From assembly GCA_051294375.1 (NCBI GenBank), contig CM119264.1, forward strand, positions 17,558,278 through 17,622,277: a stretch of DNA of 64,000 bases, given 5' to 3'. The DNA comes from Paraspadella gotoi. Taxonomy: Eukaryota; Chaetognatha. The translations under genes were made by a program, and so were the position numbers. A model generated the notes under the pieces. That model saw only the letters and a list, made by a program, of their open reading frames with translations. It was not told the origin of the DNA and searched no databases. Below, piece after piece: positions 36,261 through 50,203 of this stretch; the stretch's first letter is position 1, and the number at the start of each line of letters is the position of its first letter.

Positions 36261-37204
36261 TCAGTTTCTCCGCCCCATCCCGACATCTTTTATTTACTCT
36301 CTTCGTCTTCGACTGAAGTTCATTTGTCAAGTTAAATACTTATTTGTTTATTTCTTTTTCTGATTTTCTTCCCAATTACCAGTGAATTCAAGATGTCGTC
36401 ATCTCCTTCACAGTTTTTAATGTAAATACTCCGACTTTCTTTTAGACCATTAAAGACTTGAAAAAAAGACCCTTGCCTTGTCAATCATTCTTAAACTTGA
36501 CAAAGAGTGATTTCTTTATTTCTTGCCGCGGGACTGAGAACCTTCCATTAATTGTTTTAATATACTTTTTTCGTTTATTTGATTTTATCATTCCCATCCT
36601 ATATATTTCTTCCTTTTTTTCCTCCTTCTCGATTCTTATCTTCTTTTTTATATTTCTCTCCTTCCCGTCTTTCCCGCGGCCAAGGCAACAACAATACGTG
36701 GCAGAAAAGGCCATTCGAAAATACTCTTTCCCTTTTTAAGCGTCCATCCTTTTTTTTTTTTTTTTTTCATTTCAATTCAATCTCTTCTCTTTTCAACTCG
36801 ATATAAATATCTTATGAGTTTTTAACTTTTTTACGATTTTAAAACGGTTTCAAAACAATGTGTTTTTTTTTTCGAACGAAAAGCTTAATTTACATTTTAA
36901 AAAGGTGAGGTAATGTCGGGACCTCTCTCTCCTCAAAGACGCTGTCTTTTCAGACCATATATCCGACCGAATAGCACCTTCGCCAAACAAGGGAACAAAC
37001 AAACTCTTTCTTTCTTTCTCATTCTCTCTCTGTCTCTCTCTCGTTCGCTCTCTCTCGAACCCTTCGTTCCAAATTCGTTTCAGAATCAAAACACAAACAA
37101 AAAAACACGAAAATTTAGTCCCCGGGCCAAAAGAGGGCTACTGGCGGACGGAGTAAGAAGGACCTCGTTTACGAGGAAATAAAACTCGGCGCTCGACACA
37201 CACA

Positions 37205-37229
37205 GAGAGAGAGAGAAAGAGAAGAGTAG

Positions 37230-37261
<32 letters not shown>
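37205..37261. repeat. (GA)n microsatellite
   Basis: GA repeat with one GTAGAGGCAG interruption. Confidence 0.92.
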
Positions 37262-37264
<3 letters not shown>

Positions 37265-37445
37265 GTCCCGAACTATGTATAAGTGCAAGCAGCTGGAGCA
37301 GTCGTCCACGTTTCCATAAAGCAAACTGAAAACGAATTTAATAAACTCGCGTTGAATTCTCACGAAAACCAACGATGGAACGCCCACTCTTAACGCAATA
37401 AAATGGCGCGGTTAAGTGCACCGTGAGTTGCCCGGGAAATGGAAG

Positions 37446-37480
37446 GTCGGACAATCTAGTCATCGCCTAGACCGTCCGAC
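37446..37480. repeat. Short hairpin
   Basis: GGTCGGAC-AAT-CTAG pairs with CTAG-ACC-GTCCGACC across a 7-nt loop, giving two short perfect stems around a symmetric 3-nt internal loop. Confidence 0.65.
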
Positions 37481-37942
37481 CAACAATCCTCGCATTTCTA
37501 TCGACCCTTGGGAAATTAGATTTAAAGTTTTTACCACGAGGTTTCGCCTTACCACGAGACTCGCAATTTTGTCAAACGTCCTTTCGACGCTTTGAGACAT
37601 TTTGGGGTCGCGAGAGTTTGGATGTCGTTAGCGAGAGGCGATCCGCCTTTTCGGCGACATAACAGCATCCGATCTTGATGTTGTTTCTTTACTACAGCTG
37701 CGAGCGTCCATTTGACGATTCGGATTCTCTATTTGGTGCTTTAAGCAGTCAAGAGCAGCCAAACTGCTTGCCCCTTTACACAGAATTCTTGACGCTACTT
37801 GATTTTGACTTTTATAGGAAAAGGACGCTTCATGGAAACTCTTTTTTCGTTTTTGCTTCATAAGTTGAACGCGAATGGAGGCCGGCCAAGTAGAAAATTG
37901 TGCGCTTCTTATTTCTAGTAAAGACAGTTAATATGCTAAGCA

Positions 37943-37993
37943 TCTCTCTCTCTCTCTTCTCTCCTCTCTCTCTCTCTTCTCTCTCTCTCTCTC
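37943..37993. repeat. (CT)n microsatellite
   Basis: CT repeat with TTCTC and CCTC interruptions. Confidence 0.92.
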
Positions 37994-39493
37994 ACCCCCT
38001 CTCTATCTCAGTCTCGCTTTCTCACTTTGTCCTCCAATGTTACCCTCCCTTCCGCCGGTCGTCCGGATTAATTCCAGGTCATTTATTTCGCCCGAAAAAA
38101 TAAACAAAAGCGTCGGACGTAAACAAACAACAGAGATAAATGAATGTTTGATGGAGAAAAATGCACGTTTTAGGGTCTACGGGGACACGATAAAAAAATT
38201 AGGCTTCGAGGGAAGAAAACAAATCGACCTCCTTTCACACGTCACTATTTCTTCTTTCCTTGCGAAAATTTAAAATTGTAATCATGCGACGCGGTGATAA
38301 ATATGATTAAAACCACATTAGTAACCTCATTAATCGCGTTGATAATTAATTGATATAATTAAACAATTATAACTTATAGTTTAAGATAATTTCCTAATAA
38401 GTTGAACGGATATAGAGAACAGCATCAATCTAAGCAGAATAGGGAAATGTTTTTATTAACACATCCACAAATATCAAGAAGCTTAGATAAAGGCATAGGC
38501 CATCTATTTATGATGCTAATTGCTGTCATCAAAATTAAAAAACTGCATCCGATACATAAACCATTTAAAAATACAACAATTGAAAAGGATGATGATGACG
38601 ATGACGACGACGACAACGATAGTAACTCAAAAACGACGAAGTCGCCGTCCCAGTTGACGCCGGCGGATTCTAAACGTCAAAGTTAATTCGACGTCTTACT
38701 TACAAATCTCTCTTTCTCTCTATCTCTCTCTTCGTCTCTATCGCTCCTTCCATCACACACGCATACCATTGCATAAAATCTTTGTGAATACTATCACAGA
38801 GTTATATATAATTGTTACTTATCATTTGGCCGGAGGTAATATTTTTTTCAAATCGAGAGCCAATATTCAAAGTCTAAAAAAGACTGCACAAAGACCGGTT
38901 TTAAAGCTTGATCTTTTTCTTTGACGGGGTTAACAACATTTGCCTAACAATTGACTTTTATCTTATTTTTTTATGCTATTCCCACTTTTTTTTCGCTAAT
39001 TTTTTTTTAGTTACCTTGTTAGACTATTAAGTACTTTTTTAGGTTGGTCGGATATTCCGTCTTACATTCCGTACTACAAAAATGAATCAAATCTCGCTGC
39101 AGATTATGCAAAAAAAACATATAGTAGGATAGTATGTAAAACTATGTATGAATATTAATCATTAAAATATTTTGCCGCGCTTCTATCTAATCATATTTTA
39201 ATGACGTTTCACGCCAGCTTAAATAAGATAAGCTACATTTAACTCATCCATAAACGAGACCAGACCCTAAGACAATTCTAGCCATCTTCTGATACTGTTC
39301 AGTTTTTTTTTCTTTCTTTCTTTTTGTGCTTCGTTCAGCCTAAACCCTCGTTAAAGGCCGAAGCTTAACAGTATCGTACCCACTACCCAGTTACAAGCAT
39401 TTGTCGTTTGCGGTCATAAAGACAAAAAGGAGCTTTTCTTGAATCGCTCGTGAAAAAAAAAAATTGAAAAAAAAGGCTTGAGCAGGATTTTGA

Positions 39494-39528
<35 letters not shown>

Positions 39529-39539
39529 NNNNNNNNNNN
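39494..39539. repeat. (CT)n microsatellite running into an 11-N gap
   Basis: CT repeat to 39528, then N at 39529-39539, so the tract length is not resolved. Confidence 0.95.
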
Positions 39540-39764
39540 TCTGTTTTGTTTCCCTCAATCTCCCTGCCTTCGTGGCTTTATTTTTTTTCGACGGCTATTT
39601 CCCCCTTTCCTCCATTAAGATTCTTAATGACAAACAAGAGATGCGGTAAGAGAGAGAAAAAGAAAATGAAGTTAAGAGGGAAAGCATCAACAAAAGAGGA
39701 AAGGAAATCATGCGGAAATGAAGAAAGGGAGAAAAGAAATAACAAAAATACATAGGAAAGGGAG

Positions 39765-39802
39765 AGGAGAGAGAAGAGAAGAGAGAGAGAACGAGAGTAG
39801 AG

Positions 39803-39853
<51 letters not shown>
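39765..39853. repeat. Interrupted (GA)n tract
   Basis: GA runs with GATG, GAAG and GTAG interruptions. Confidence 0.9.
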
Positions 39854-40739
39854 GAGAGAAACAACAAGCAGATATTAAAGAAATACAATTTCTAAAGTAA
39901 CTTATATGTAAACATTTGAACATTTTTTAAAAATAAATCTGATCCTGTAGTAGACAGCAAAAGTGATTGACAACTGCCGTGTGCAGAATCTGCAGAATCA
40001 TTCGACAACGTCGACCCGCCCGGCGATTCGAAACTTCTAGGAATTTTTTTTTCCTTTTCCTTTCACCCTCTCCCTTTCTTCCTTTTTTTTTTATCCATTT
40101 GCCTGGCACATGTTCTTTCCAAATGAGTTCGGTGATCGAAATGTAATTTAGTTTTAATTCGAGCGTCGAGTTCGGGGCTTTTTTGTTCGAGGTGAATCGA
40201 GAGTCCAGGCCTTTTCATTCCGTCTCAGCACACGACTTCCTTTTCTGCTTCTCAAATGTCTGTTTCGCCCAAATGTTCTCCCGAAATGAACTGATTAATT
40301 CAAACATTTATTCAATATAAAGCGTCGAAATTTTTAAAATGTATTGTCGATTCCATGTCGTATGAGAAGAAATACATGTAGACATAAATAGTATATATAT
40401 ATATAATTAAAGTTTATTAAATACATATAGACGTTTAGTTTCTGTTGTAGTAATTTTAAAGTGATTACTTGTTGTTTAGTAAACAATTTTTTTTTCATCG
40501 AAGCTCCTTTTCCCACCACGCATTCTCGCCACCTCTTTATCCCTCAGCTCCTTCCCGCCACCCCCCTGCTAGGCCATTCCTTTCCGCCACCCCTAATTCC
40601 CTCGGACCCTTCCCGGCCGCAGAGGGTCGCCGAGTCGCAGAGTCGCTGTCGAATTCAAAATCCTCTCGAGATTCGAATTTCGCGCCGAACGTAAATCCTC
40701 GCGAGATTCGGAAAATTCGGCGGACACGAAGGTGTAGAG

Positions 40740-40855
40740 GTCTTTCTGTCTCTCTTCTCGTCTCTCTCTTCTCTCTTCTCTCTCTCTCTCTCTCTCTCTC
40801 GTCTCTCTCTCGTCTCTCTCTCTCTCTCGTCTCTCATCTCCTCTCCTCTCTCTCT
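40740..40855. repeat. Interrupted (CT)n tract
   Basis: CT runs with repeated CGTCTC and CATCTC interruptions. Confidence 0.92.
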
Positions 40856-42090
40856 AATTGACTTCGCCCTCGTTGGCAGTTCGGAGAGTGAAAGGGTCAC
40901 GAATCGGAAACTCCCCCCAGAAAATCATTGGAATTGGGCAATAAATTATTTCGTCTTCTTGCGCTTTCGATTGGGGCTGTTTCTAAGAAAAAGAAATAAT
41001 TAAAAAGAAATTCGGGAGGCAATTAGCCATTCTGGGGAGAGACGCCGGGAGCAGCTTCGCCAGATTATTTCGCACCCAACCCAACCGCTTAACCGTCGAC
41101 TTCCCCCCCTCCCCGCCGTGCCAACGTCAGCGCCACCACCTTTATTTCCACCCGCCTTAATCCCCTTAACTCCGCCTCGAAATTGCGATGGGGGGGGGGA
41201 GAATCGGCGATCAGGAACCCGGATGAGAATGAAATGGCGCGATTTTGGAAGGAGAAGAAAATCGAGCGATTTTGAGGAAAATTTCGATCGAAGCAAAGAT
41301 GATCCTTCGTTCTGATCGCAATAATTTCATGATGGTTTTTTTTAGTTTTATATTTACAAATACGTTTAAAAAGAACATCGTTTGGTACATACTTTTTAGG
41401 ATGGCCCTTCGTGTCCCGAATAAACTACATAATTGATGTAATTCAGATTTTAGTATTTTCTACCGACAGGGACGTCAACAAAAATACTGAGAACATTCTT
41501 CTCTGCTCATAAGAAGGCGACTTTCACTCTTTGACTAGAAATGCTGGCCAAAGACGAAGAAAGAGAAAAAGAATGTTTTCTGTTATTGGCTCCCCAGGCA
41601 GTTTTTTTACGGGCTCTCTATCTAAAACGCAGGTTTCTCTGAAAACTTTTTACTTCCCAGTTTCGAGGTTTGGCTCGAAAATCCAATAAGCGAGTTGGTG
41701 GAGACGGTATTATGCATGAGAAATACCCTGCTTTTCTCTCCCATTCTCCTTTTTTTTTTTACTTTCTTTCTTCATCGTTACTTTTTTTTATTTTTTGCTT
41801 TTCTTCCTTTTTATGTTCTCCTTTTTATTTCTTCCTTCTATTCTTTTTCTTATATGTTGCCCTTTCTCCGACTAAAAGTACCAAGTATTATATTTATTTT
41901 ATTCTATTATTTTTTCACTTTCTCTTACTGTATAATCTTTATTTGACTTTCTTATCGTATGGGTGAATCGTAATGCTGTCTTGACAACGTCCTTTACTCC
42001 AGTTGACCTGCCATCGCCCCCTCGACCTAATTGCCGCTTTTCGGATGAGTTCGCGAGGTCTCGAGACAATTTCATGGGCGAACGACCGAT

Positions 42091-42297
42091 NNNNNNNNNN
42101 NNNNNNNNNNNNNNNNNNNNNNNNNNNNNNNNNNNNNNNNNNNNNNNNNNNNNNNNNNNNNNNNNNNNNNNNNNNNNNNNNNNNNNNNNNNNNNNNNNNN
42201 NNNNNNNNNNNNNNNNNNNNNNNNNNNNNNNNNNNNNNNNNNNNNNNNNNNNNNNNNNNNNNNNNNNNNNNNNNNNNNNNNNNNNNNNNNNNNNNNN
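42091..42297. other. Assembly gap (207 N)
   Basis: The right edge continues directly into a (GA)n tract (42298-42319). Confidence 1.
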
Positions 42298-43383
42298 AGA
42301 GAGAGAGAGAGAGAGAGAAAGGCGCAGAGGACCGACCGTACGCCTCCTCCGCATCGCATAAACTTCTGCCCCGGACAGTTTTTCGATTCTGAATTTCCCT
42401 TCGTTCGGATGGAAGTGGATGGAATGGAGGTCAGATAGCAGAGCGCCTCTAACCCCATCCCCAACTCTAACCCCGTCTCATCCTTGGATCACTTCTTTTC
42501 TTTTCACCCACCACCACTCCTAGATTCCATGGAAGAATAAATCACCACTCCCGCGACAAACACAGCAGTCCTCTTCTGTGAAAGGTCGAGGCTCCATCGT
42601 TCACAAGATTCGCACGGAATCAAATGGTCGAAAAACGGTTACACAATCGTACGAATGTTATTCTTTGAGATTCTCAACCTGATTAACAATCACCGCCAAC
42701 ATCCGGGTCGTCGTCCGGCTCGATTCGGCCACTCCCACCGATTCTCCATTTTCCCTTAACACCCCCCGCCCACTTCACCGCCCGCTGCCCGCTCATCTCC
42801 CGCGGTCCGACCGACTGACCAAAACCAATCGAATTCACGCTTTAGTGGACAAATCAACTCCGCTGAAAGGAATGGCTCCGCGCGAATCGGAGCGAGGCGA
42901 AGAGAGGGTGGGCGGATGGGCAGCTCGAGGGAGTCTGAAGGGGGGTTTGGGGGGTAAAACGGAAGTGGACGAAACCGATGTGAGATTAGGGTCGAGGGTG
43001 GTGAATAAAACTCGTTTTTTTATATGAATTACACAAATATGCTCTCGCGGATTGAAACGTATTGGATCTGACCCTTTTTTTTCTTTTTTTCGTTTTGAGC
43101 GAGAAACTTTCTTTCTATCCCGACCAAATTCTATGATATTTTTAAAAAATGTTGACCATAAATCTTTCGATTCTAAAAAAAAACAGAATCGGTACAACGT
43201 TTTTTCTTTGTTGTTTACTGTTTATTTACAGACGGGCTTACCCTTGTAACCCGCAAGCCAAGCTCAAATCTCGAATGAATTTTGAGAATGACGAAAGCTT
43301 CGCGTTTTTTGGGTCAAAGAATAAAAAAGAGAGAGAAAAAAAGATGAAAGCGACAAAGAAAGAAATAAAGAAAGAAGGAAAAA

Positions 43384-43435
<52 letters not shown>

Positions 43436-43688
43436 AATAAAAAAAAAGCAAGGAATAAATCAATAAAAAACAACAAAAAATCTCAAACATCGACTCAAAA
43501 CTCGGACTGAGAAAATCTCAAACAAAATGACGTGAACTGAAATGCAGAAAAGGCTTGAAAAAAAATCGAGGCAGCTTTTTCTGCCACATTGAATCGCGGG
43601 GTGAGAATTCTTTAATTCGTCATGACAGAGAAAAATGGCGGAATATGGGTGACCCCACTGCGTTTTTTTATTCGGACCATTCAGCATT
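42298..43688. other. Intergenic, no gene supported
   Basis: C/T-rich single-copy sequence with a short (GA)n edge and a (GAAA)n array at 43383-43437. Confidence 0.5.
43383..43437. repeat. (GAAA)n tetranucleotide array
   Basis: About 13 tandem GAAA units. Confidence 0.95.
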
Positions 43689-43835
43689 NNNNNNNNNNNN
43701 NNNNNNNNNNNNNNNNNNNNNNNNNNNNNNNNNNNNNNNNNNNNNNNNNNNNNNNNNNNNNNNNNNNNNNNNNNNNNNNNNNNNNNNNNNNNNNNNNNNN
43801 NNNNNNNNNNNNNNNNNNNNNNNNNNNNNNNNNNN
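43689..43835. other. Assembly gap (147 N)
   Basis: Followed immediately by a CT-rich edge. Confidence 1.
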
Positions 43836-44538
43836 TCTCTTTCCGTCGATATCTTCTTTCTCAATATCTCTCTCTCCTTCTCATTGGATATCCGCTACGA
43901 ATATATTTTTTTTGTCGGGATCTGCTCTTTCCTGCTTTTTTTTAGTTTTGTTGGCTCCTCTCTCCCGGTCACGTACGAAAACGTTCTTTACCCCCGCGCA
44001 TAGACGAACCACGGACGGACCATATCTGAGCCGCGGATTCCCCGAGGAAAAAAAATGAGCAGCGATGGGCGACGGGGTCCTCGGGTTGTTTTTAAAGCCT
44101 TCTCGTGGAACTCGCCCCTGCTCAACCCTTTCGGCTCGTCGAGCTCGCTTTTTTTTTTTTTTTTTAAAGCTTTTAGCTCTTTTTCTGCAACGGCGTTGCT
44201 GCATCAGTGACCACGGTGGCTGAATGGGGCAGGAGGATTTCATACTTCCTTTTATTTGCAGCCGGTTCTCTCCAATTCTCTTTTATCTACAATCGTTTTT
44301 AGCCATAAAAGAAAAAAAAATATTTATAAATCTATCGAGAATCGAGATCCGAGAGGTAAAAGAAGAAATCTCTTTGAAAATCATTCTTTTTCCCCATTGA
44401 ATTTGTAGTCATTATCAGGAGGAAATCTTTACATATTCCCCCCCCACCCGCGCGCTATTGGTTGCTTGGAATGAGACAATTACGACAATCTTTGTATATT
44501 AAATCTAATGAATAATCATGGCATACCATCTTTTTTTT

Positions 44539-45440
44539 NNNNNNNNNNNNNNNNNNNNNNNNNNNNNNNNNNNNNNNNNNNNNNNNNNNNNNNNNNNNNN
44601 NNNNNNNNNNNNNNNNNNNNNNNNNNNNNNNNNNNNNNNNNNNNNNNNNNNNNNNNNNNNNNNNNNNNNNNNNNNNNNNNNNNNNNNNNNNNNNNNNNNN
44701 NNNNNNNNNNNNNNNNNNNNNNNNNNNNNNNNNNNNNNNNNNNNNNNNNNNNNNNNNNNNNNNNNNNNNNNNNNNNNNNNNNNNNNNNNNNNNNNNNNNN
44801 NNNNNNNNNNNNNNNNNNNNNNNNNNNNNNNNNNNNNNNNNNNNNNNNNNNNNNNNNNNNNNNNNNNNNNNNNNNNNNNNNNNNNNNNNNNNNNNNNNNN
44901 NNNNNNNNNNNNNNNNNNNNNNNNNNNNNNNNNNNNNNNNNNNNNNNNNNNNNNNNNNNNNNNNNNNNNNNNNNNNNNNNNNNNNNNNNNNNNNNNNNNN
45001 NNNNNNNNNNNNNNNNNNNNNNNNNNNNNNNNNNNNNNNNNNNNNNNNNNNNNNNNNNNNNNNNNNNNNNNNNNNNNNNNNNNNNNNNNNNNNNNNNNNN
45101 NNNNNNNNNNNNNNNNNNNNNNNNNNNNNNNNNNNNNNNNNNNNNNNNNNNNNNNNNNNNNNNNNNNNNNNNNNNNNNNNNNNNNNNNNNNNNNNNNNNN
45201 NNNNNNNNNNNNNNNNNNNNNNNNNNNNNNNNNNNNNNNNNNNNNNNNNNNNNNNNNNNNNNNNNNNNNNNNNNNNNNNNNNNNNNNNNNNNNNNNNNNN
45301 NNNNNNNNNNNNNNNNNNNNNNNNNNNNNNNNNNNNNNNNNNNNNNNNNNNNNNNNNNNNNNNNNNNNNNNNNNNNNNNNNNNNNNNNNNNNNNNNNNNN
45401 NNNNNNNNNNNNNNNNNNNNNNNNNNNNNNNNNNNNNNNN
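44539..45440. other. Assembly gap (902 N)
   Basis: The largest gap in the window. Both edges are poly-T. Confidence 1.
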
Positions 45441-45536
45441 TTTTTTTTTTTACTTATTTGTTTTTCTTCTATTTTAATTTTCTCTGAGTCTCAAACCATT
45501 TTTTTCATCATTATAGAAAAACACATATGAATACAA

Positions 45537-45685
45537 AATTGTCACCTCATATTTAAAAATTATCCATCATTAAGTACTAAATAATTAATAAGCTATCTTA
45601 GCCGCCGATTTTAGACAGCATATGATGAATTAAGTCCTCCACTCCTTTCACAAGTTATCAAAATAGTGGCATAACTTTTAATAAA
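45537..45685. repeat. Dispersed repeat, decayed copy
   Basis: Diverged relative of 28533-28710, sharing AAAAATTATCCAT, AATAAGCTATCTTAGCC and a CCTCCACTCCTTTCACA-like motif. Confidence 0.5.
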
Positions 45686-45982
45686 TTATTCAGAAACGTC
45701 GCGATTTCTTAAGACTTTTTAACCTGTAACTAGTGTAACTTTGTATTTTTTAGGATGAAGCAGGATCAAAAATGCCGGTTAAATAATTATCCATCGACCC
45801 TCTTCTTCGAATTTCTTTCCTTTTTTTTTCCTTCCTTCTTTCCTTTTTTTTTCCTTCCTTCTTTCCTTCTCACCCTCTCCTCCTTTCATCCTCACCGCCT
45901 TTTCTCGTCTCCGCTTCAACTTTCCTTTTCCTCCACATGAATCTTCCCGTTGAAGCCCGGCTATTGCACCGGGGGAGAGAGA

Positions 45983-46137
45983 NNNNNNNNNNNNNNNNNN
46001 NNNNNNNNNNNNNNNNNNNNNNNNNNNNNNNNNNNNNNNNNNNNNNNNNNNNNNNNNNNNNNNNNNNNNNNNNNNNNNNNNNNNNNNNNNNNNNNNNNNN
46101 NNNNNNNNNNNNNNNNNNNNNNNNNNNNNNNNNNNNN
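45983..46137. other. Assembly gap (155 N)
   Basis: Both edges are GA repeat, so the missing sequence is probably a longer (GA)n tract. Confidence 1.
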
Positions 46138-47554
46138 GAGAGAGAGAGAGAGAGAGAGAGAAGCAGTCATATTCACACAATTAATTCCATACCAATTTAT
46201 GATTATCTTCAATAACAGTGCACCATATTTCTTCACAGCCAATATGAGCTGAAAGAGCGAAAGATTCTTTGTCGATTTTCTTGTTTTGGATCCTAAAAAA
46301 AAAGAAGAAAAATCTCCACGTGCCTTCGACCATGTCTTTCTGTCCAATGTATAACTTTGTTATTGCTCTCCCTTCTCTCAATCGCTCTTCCTTTCTATTT
46401 TTCTTATTTTCCTTTTCTTCCTTTTTTTTTCTTTTCCACTCGTGATTCTTGGGGGATTTTCTTTCCGAGGGACGGTTTTTCTGTGTGAGGAAGCCGGGAC
46501 AATTCTCCAGCAACAACAAAAAGACCTCACCATTTTCAACTGTTATATTTCCTCTTCTCCTCTTGCTTTGAGAATTTAATCGAAAACGAAGAGAAACGGG
46601 AAAAATATGAACATCAAACAGGTGCACCATTAACTATTAAATTTATTAAATGAGATCAGATTAAACCAAATTAAATTTATTAGGCTATAAATGCCAATAT
46701 TATCTTTTGAAATTGAGACTTTTATTTCCGAGTTCGGTTTCAAACCAGATATTAGATTTGAGCAACCGAAGAGACTCTTGTGAGAGGTCCGGGCCAAGTT
46801 TGATCCTCGGCAAAAGTCATGATTTTTGTTTTTTTTTCCATTTTCATTTTGACATTCTCTCGCGCCATCTATACCGTCGCCGCGCTCCCTCCCGCGAGTC
46901 CTTTCCCAGTTTTAATCAAATTTTAATGACTTTTCATAATTTTATTATTTTCATTCTTCTTTTATTTTTCTCCGGATTTTATGGCCTCCCATTTACCGCC
47001 ATTATATCTTCCGTCTATGGAACGCAATCAAATTTCCTTCGCGTGTTTACAAAAAAAAAAAAAGTTGAGATCATTCATTCTTCGCTCGGAGGGAGAATTT
47101 TTGTCAAGATTACGCGAACAGGATTCAAAAAAGCTCGAGGCTAAATTTTTTCACATATGTATCTAATAAATTATTTTACATATTATCAGTTTCCGCAGGC
47201 GGCTAGATAATTTTTTTTTCCTGTTTATTTTTCCATGGATGGATTAACTTGCGCCGCTCTGTCCTCGTCGATTGTATAGCAGGAGACGCCAGAGAAGCCG
47301 AGACGAATCAATTGTGACGGACTGACGGGATAAGTAATAAATCGGACGGACACTCGGACTGAGCTGGAAATGATTAATAGCCGACCTGATTGAATCGTGC
47401 TGGACAAAGGAATATAATAGCATCAACTCGTAAACGATTCTTGTTGTATTCCTCTCCATTTTGTTGCGATTTATTTGCATTCCGTCCGTCGGAAGACAAA
47501 AATTACTCGCATCGCAAAAGTTCAAAAACAACGGAAAGAATGGAAAAGACGGTC

Positions 47555-47620
47555 GACATTGGTCCTCGAACCCGCGACCTCCCAGTCCAAGCCAAACCGG
47601 TTCGCCCCACGGAACGACGC
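47555..47620 (-). repeat. tRNA-derived SINE head (A and B boxes)
   Basis: On the minus strand, GTGGGGCGAACCGGTTTGG (47610-47592) resembles a Ser/Leu-type A box. It is followed by CTTGGACTGGGAGGTCGC and the B box GGGTTCGAGGACC (47573-47561). The spacing is right for a tRNA-derived promoter, but there is no full cloverleaf, so this is a SINE or pseudogene and not an intact tRNA. Confidence 0.5.
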
Positions 47621-48000
47621 CGTTCCGAGAGGTTTCCATCGCCAAAAATAAGAAAAAAAACCCCACAATTGACTCTTCTCCTTTGATCTTCCACTTCAAA
47701 TGCTCCAATTCTTATGAACTGAAAATTTCGCTCCCACACATTTTTTTTCTTTTTCTTTTCCGCATCGGGAGGCGAAAGACTAGAAGGGGGTTGGGGACGG
47801 GAGGTGGTGACGGGAGGCGCTAACAAGGGAGACGGCTTTTCTCACGGTTGCCACGCGACCGCTCTTCGGCGTCTTCGCCCCAAGAACCCCCTCGCTTTCA
47901 ACGCCCCCGCCAGAGGGCATGGGGTCTTCCTTGACGCCCAAACCAATTATTTTCTTTCCTTCCTTCATTACTTTCTCCTCCGCTTTCTCGCTTTTTCTTT

Positions 48001-48124
<124 letters not shown>

Positions 48125-48869
48125 TTCTCTCTTTCTCTATTTCTTTCTTTCTTTCTCACTGTCTCTCTTTCTGTTTCCTTCTTTCTCTCGATCCGTCAAC
48201 TCTGTCCAATAAATTTTCAAATCTTTTCTTAGCCTCTCTCCTGTCCCTCTCTTCGCTTCTGGTTCTCGCTCCAGCCTTTTTTTCCTTCCATTCATTTTCT
48301 TTCTAATTTTTTTTTCTCTCTTTTTCCCCTTTTTTTATTTTTTTTTTTCATTCTTCCCAAGGACCCTTTATTGCATTTTGCTTCCATTTTGGGGAGAGGA
48401 AAGTCAAAAGAAGAAAGCCATAAAACCCCCAAGAATTGACGCCGACGAGAAAATTGAGTAAAGGGAGTCGAGTTGGCTGAGAGCGGATCTTCGATTTTCC
48501 GACGGTGACACCAGAGGTGGTGAACGATGGAATTGTGTGAGGTCGTCGGGGGCGAAAGTGAAAGTGACTGCCGGGTCGTGAATGTCCTCGATGTCTTTTA
48601 AGACCCGAAGGCTGTTTTGGAAATGCTGCTGTGATTTGGCGATTTTTTTGTTGATACAGTAAAAGATGTGATTAATTCGCTGATCGAATTGGTGGTGTTG
48701 TGATTTAATCGTGAATGTTTGATTGGATGGGTGGACCGGTTGGTGCCGTGATTGTGTCGGCAATGTCCCCAGAGAGCCGGTAACGTCGGGGGAATTTCAA
48801 CCATTGTCGTGAAGAAATATATGAGAAAGGATCGTGGAAGGTTGAAGCGAGATGGGTATTCGAGTGGCG

Positions 48870-49053
48870 NNNNNNNNNNNNNNNNNNNNNNNNNNNNNNN
48901 NNNNNNNNNNNNNNNNNNNNNNNNNNNNNNNNNNNNNNNNNNNNNNNNNNNNNNNNNNNNNNNNNNNNNNNNNNNNNNNNNNNNNNNNNNNNNNNNNNNN
49001 NNNNNNNNNNNNNNNNNNNNNNNNNNNNNNNNNNNNNNNNNNNNNNNNNNNNN
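48870..49053. other. Assembly gap (184 N)
   Basis: The right edge runs into a (GA)n tract. Confidence 1.
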
Positions 49054-49970
49054 GAGAGAGAGAGAGAGAGAGTTACTGTTCCTTCTTTTTGTTGGTTTCA
49101 GACCATCGAACAACAATAGTCGAGTTTTGGGGTCTCAACCCGGACATATTTTCCGCTCTCTTTTTTTCTCTCCCTTTCCCTCTCGTTTATTATTACATAT
49201 CGTTTTGAAATATCGCTTCAACCAATAATTTTCCTTTACTATGTTCGTCGTTTACGAATTTTTTTTACGAAAGTCTGTCTGCAGCCAGAGGAAGCTACAT
49301 AAGGAAAACTATGAAAAGACTTGGACGAGGTCAAACCCTCAGAAAATGGCTGTTGGCAAATTTTGACGAATCGTGTTGAATTCCATGGGCAATTGTGAGG
49401 CGATATGAAAAGCGGGACCATCAGCAATGAGGATAACAATGACCGCGTCGAAACAATAATCCTCAGATGGTTTTACTGGAATAAAATCGAGAGACCGAAC
49501 GGTTTTTTTAATCTTCCTAATCATTTTAATTTTTGGTCTTTATTCTCTTAATTTATATCAATTTGTTTATCATCGTCATGCTTTTATCCATAATTTTTTT
49601 ACCTCACAGCTTTTAAAAAAAGTTATTGTGATCAGTTTGTTTCTGATTTGAAAAATTTACAAATACCAACGAAAACATTTTTAATACTGTGGTGTAGCCT
49701 GTAACGTCCTCCTAAACTCACACAAGATCACTCTCGCATTCTTCCTTTCTCTCATCATTTCAGTTTGTTGTTACCAACTAGTTTAATTAAACAGTTTATG
49801 TAATTAATTTAAGACTCCCTTCTTGTTATTCATCTTTTTTTAACCTAATATTTCACTCCTATTTTTCTTCCTACATTTTTCCTTTTCGAACATAAAAAAT
49901 TGAAAGATGACGACGACAGCCGCTTCGTGAGTCGAAGACGATCGTAAATAGGAGGCGCCGCCTGAAGTAT
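49054..49970. other. Intergenic, nothing recognised
   Basis: AT-rich DNA with a short (GA)n at the left edge. Confidence 0.5.
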
Positions 49971-50203
49971 NNNNNNNNNNNNNNNNNNNNNNNNNNNNNN
50001 NNNNNNNNNNNNNNNNNNNNNNNNNNNNNNNNNNNNNNNNNNNNNNNNNNNNNNNNNNNNNNNNNNNNNNNNNNNNNNNNNNNNNNNNNNNNNNNNNNNN
50101 NNNNNNNNNNNNNNNNNNNNNNNNNNNNNNNNNNNNNNNNNNNNNNNNNNNNNNNNNNNNNNNNNNNNNNNNNNNNNNNNNNNNNNNNNNNNNNNNNNNN
50201 NNN
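49971..50203. other. Assembly gap (233 N)
   Basis: The right edge is AGTGAGTGAG. Confidence 1.

Larger units (their letters stand above)
33762..42090. other. Intergenic desert, no gene supported
   Basis: Contains the microsatellites listed separately, a GAC-rich patch at 34675-34790, a short hairpin at 37446-37480, a GAT/GAC patch at 38588-38625 and a pyrimidine-rich stretch at 36000-36300. No spliced or intact gene was recognised. Confidence 0.55.

Noticed and set aside
48404-48620. Minus-strand segment VLKDIEDIHDPAVTFTFAPD
   Set aside because: Plausible composition and an AG acceptor, but no known domain and no partner exon in a matching phase nearby.
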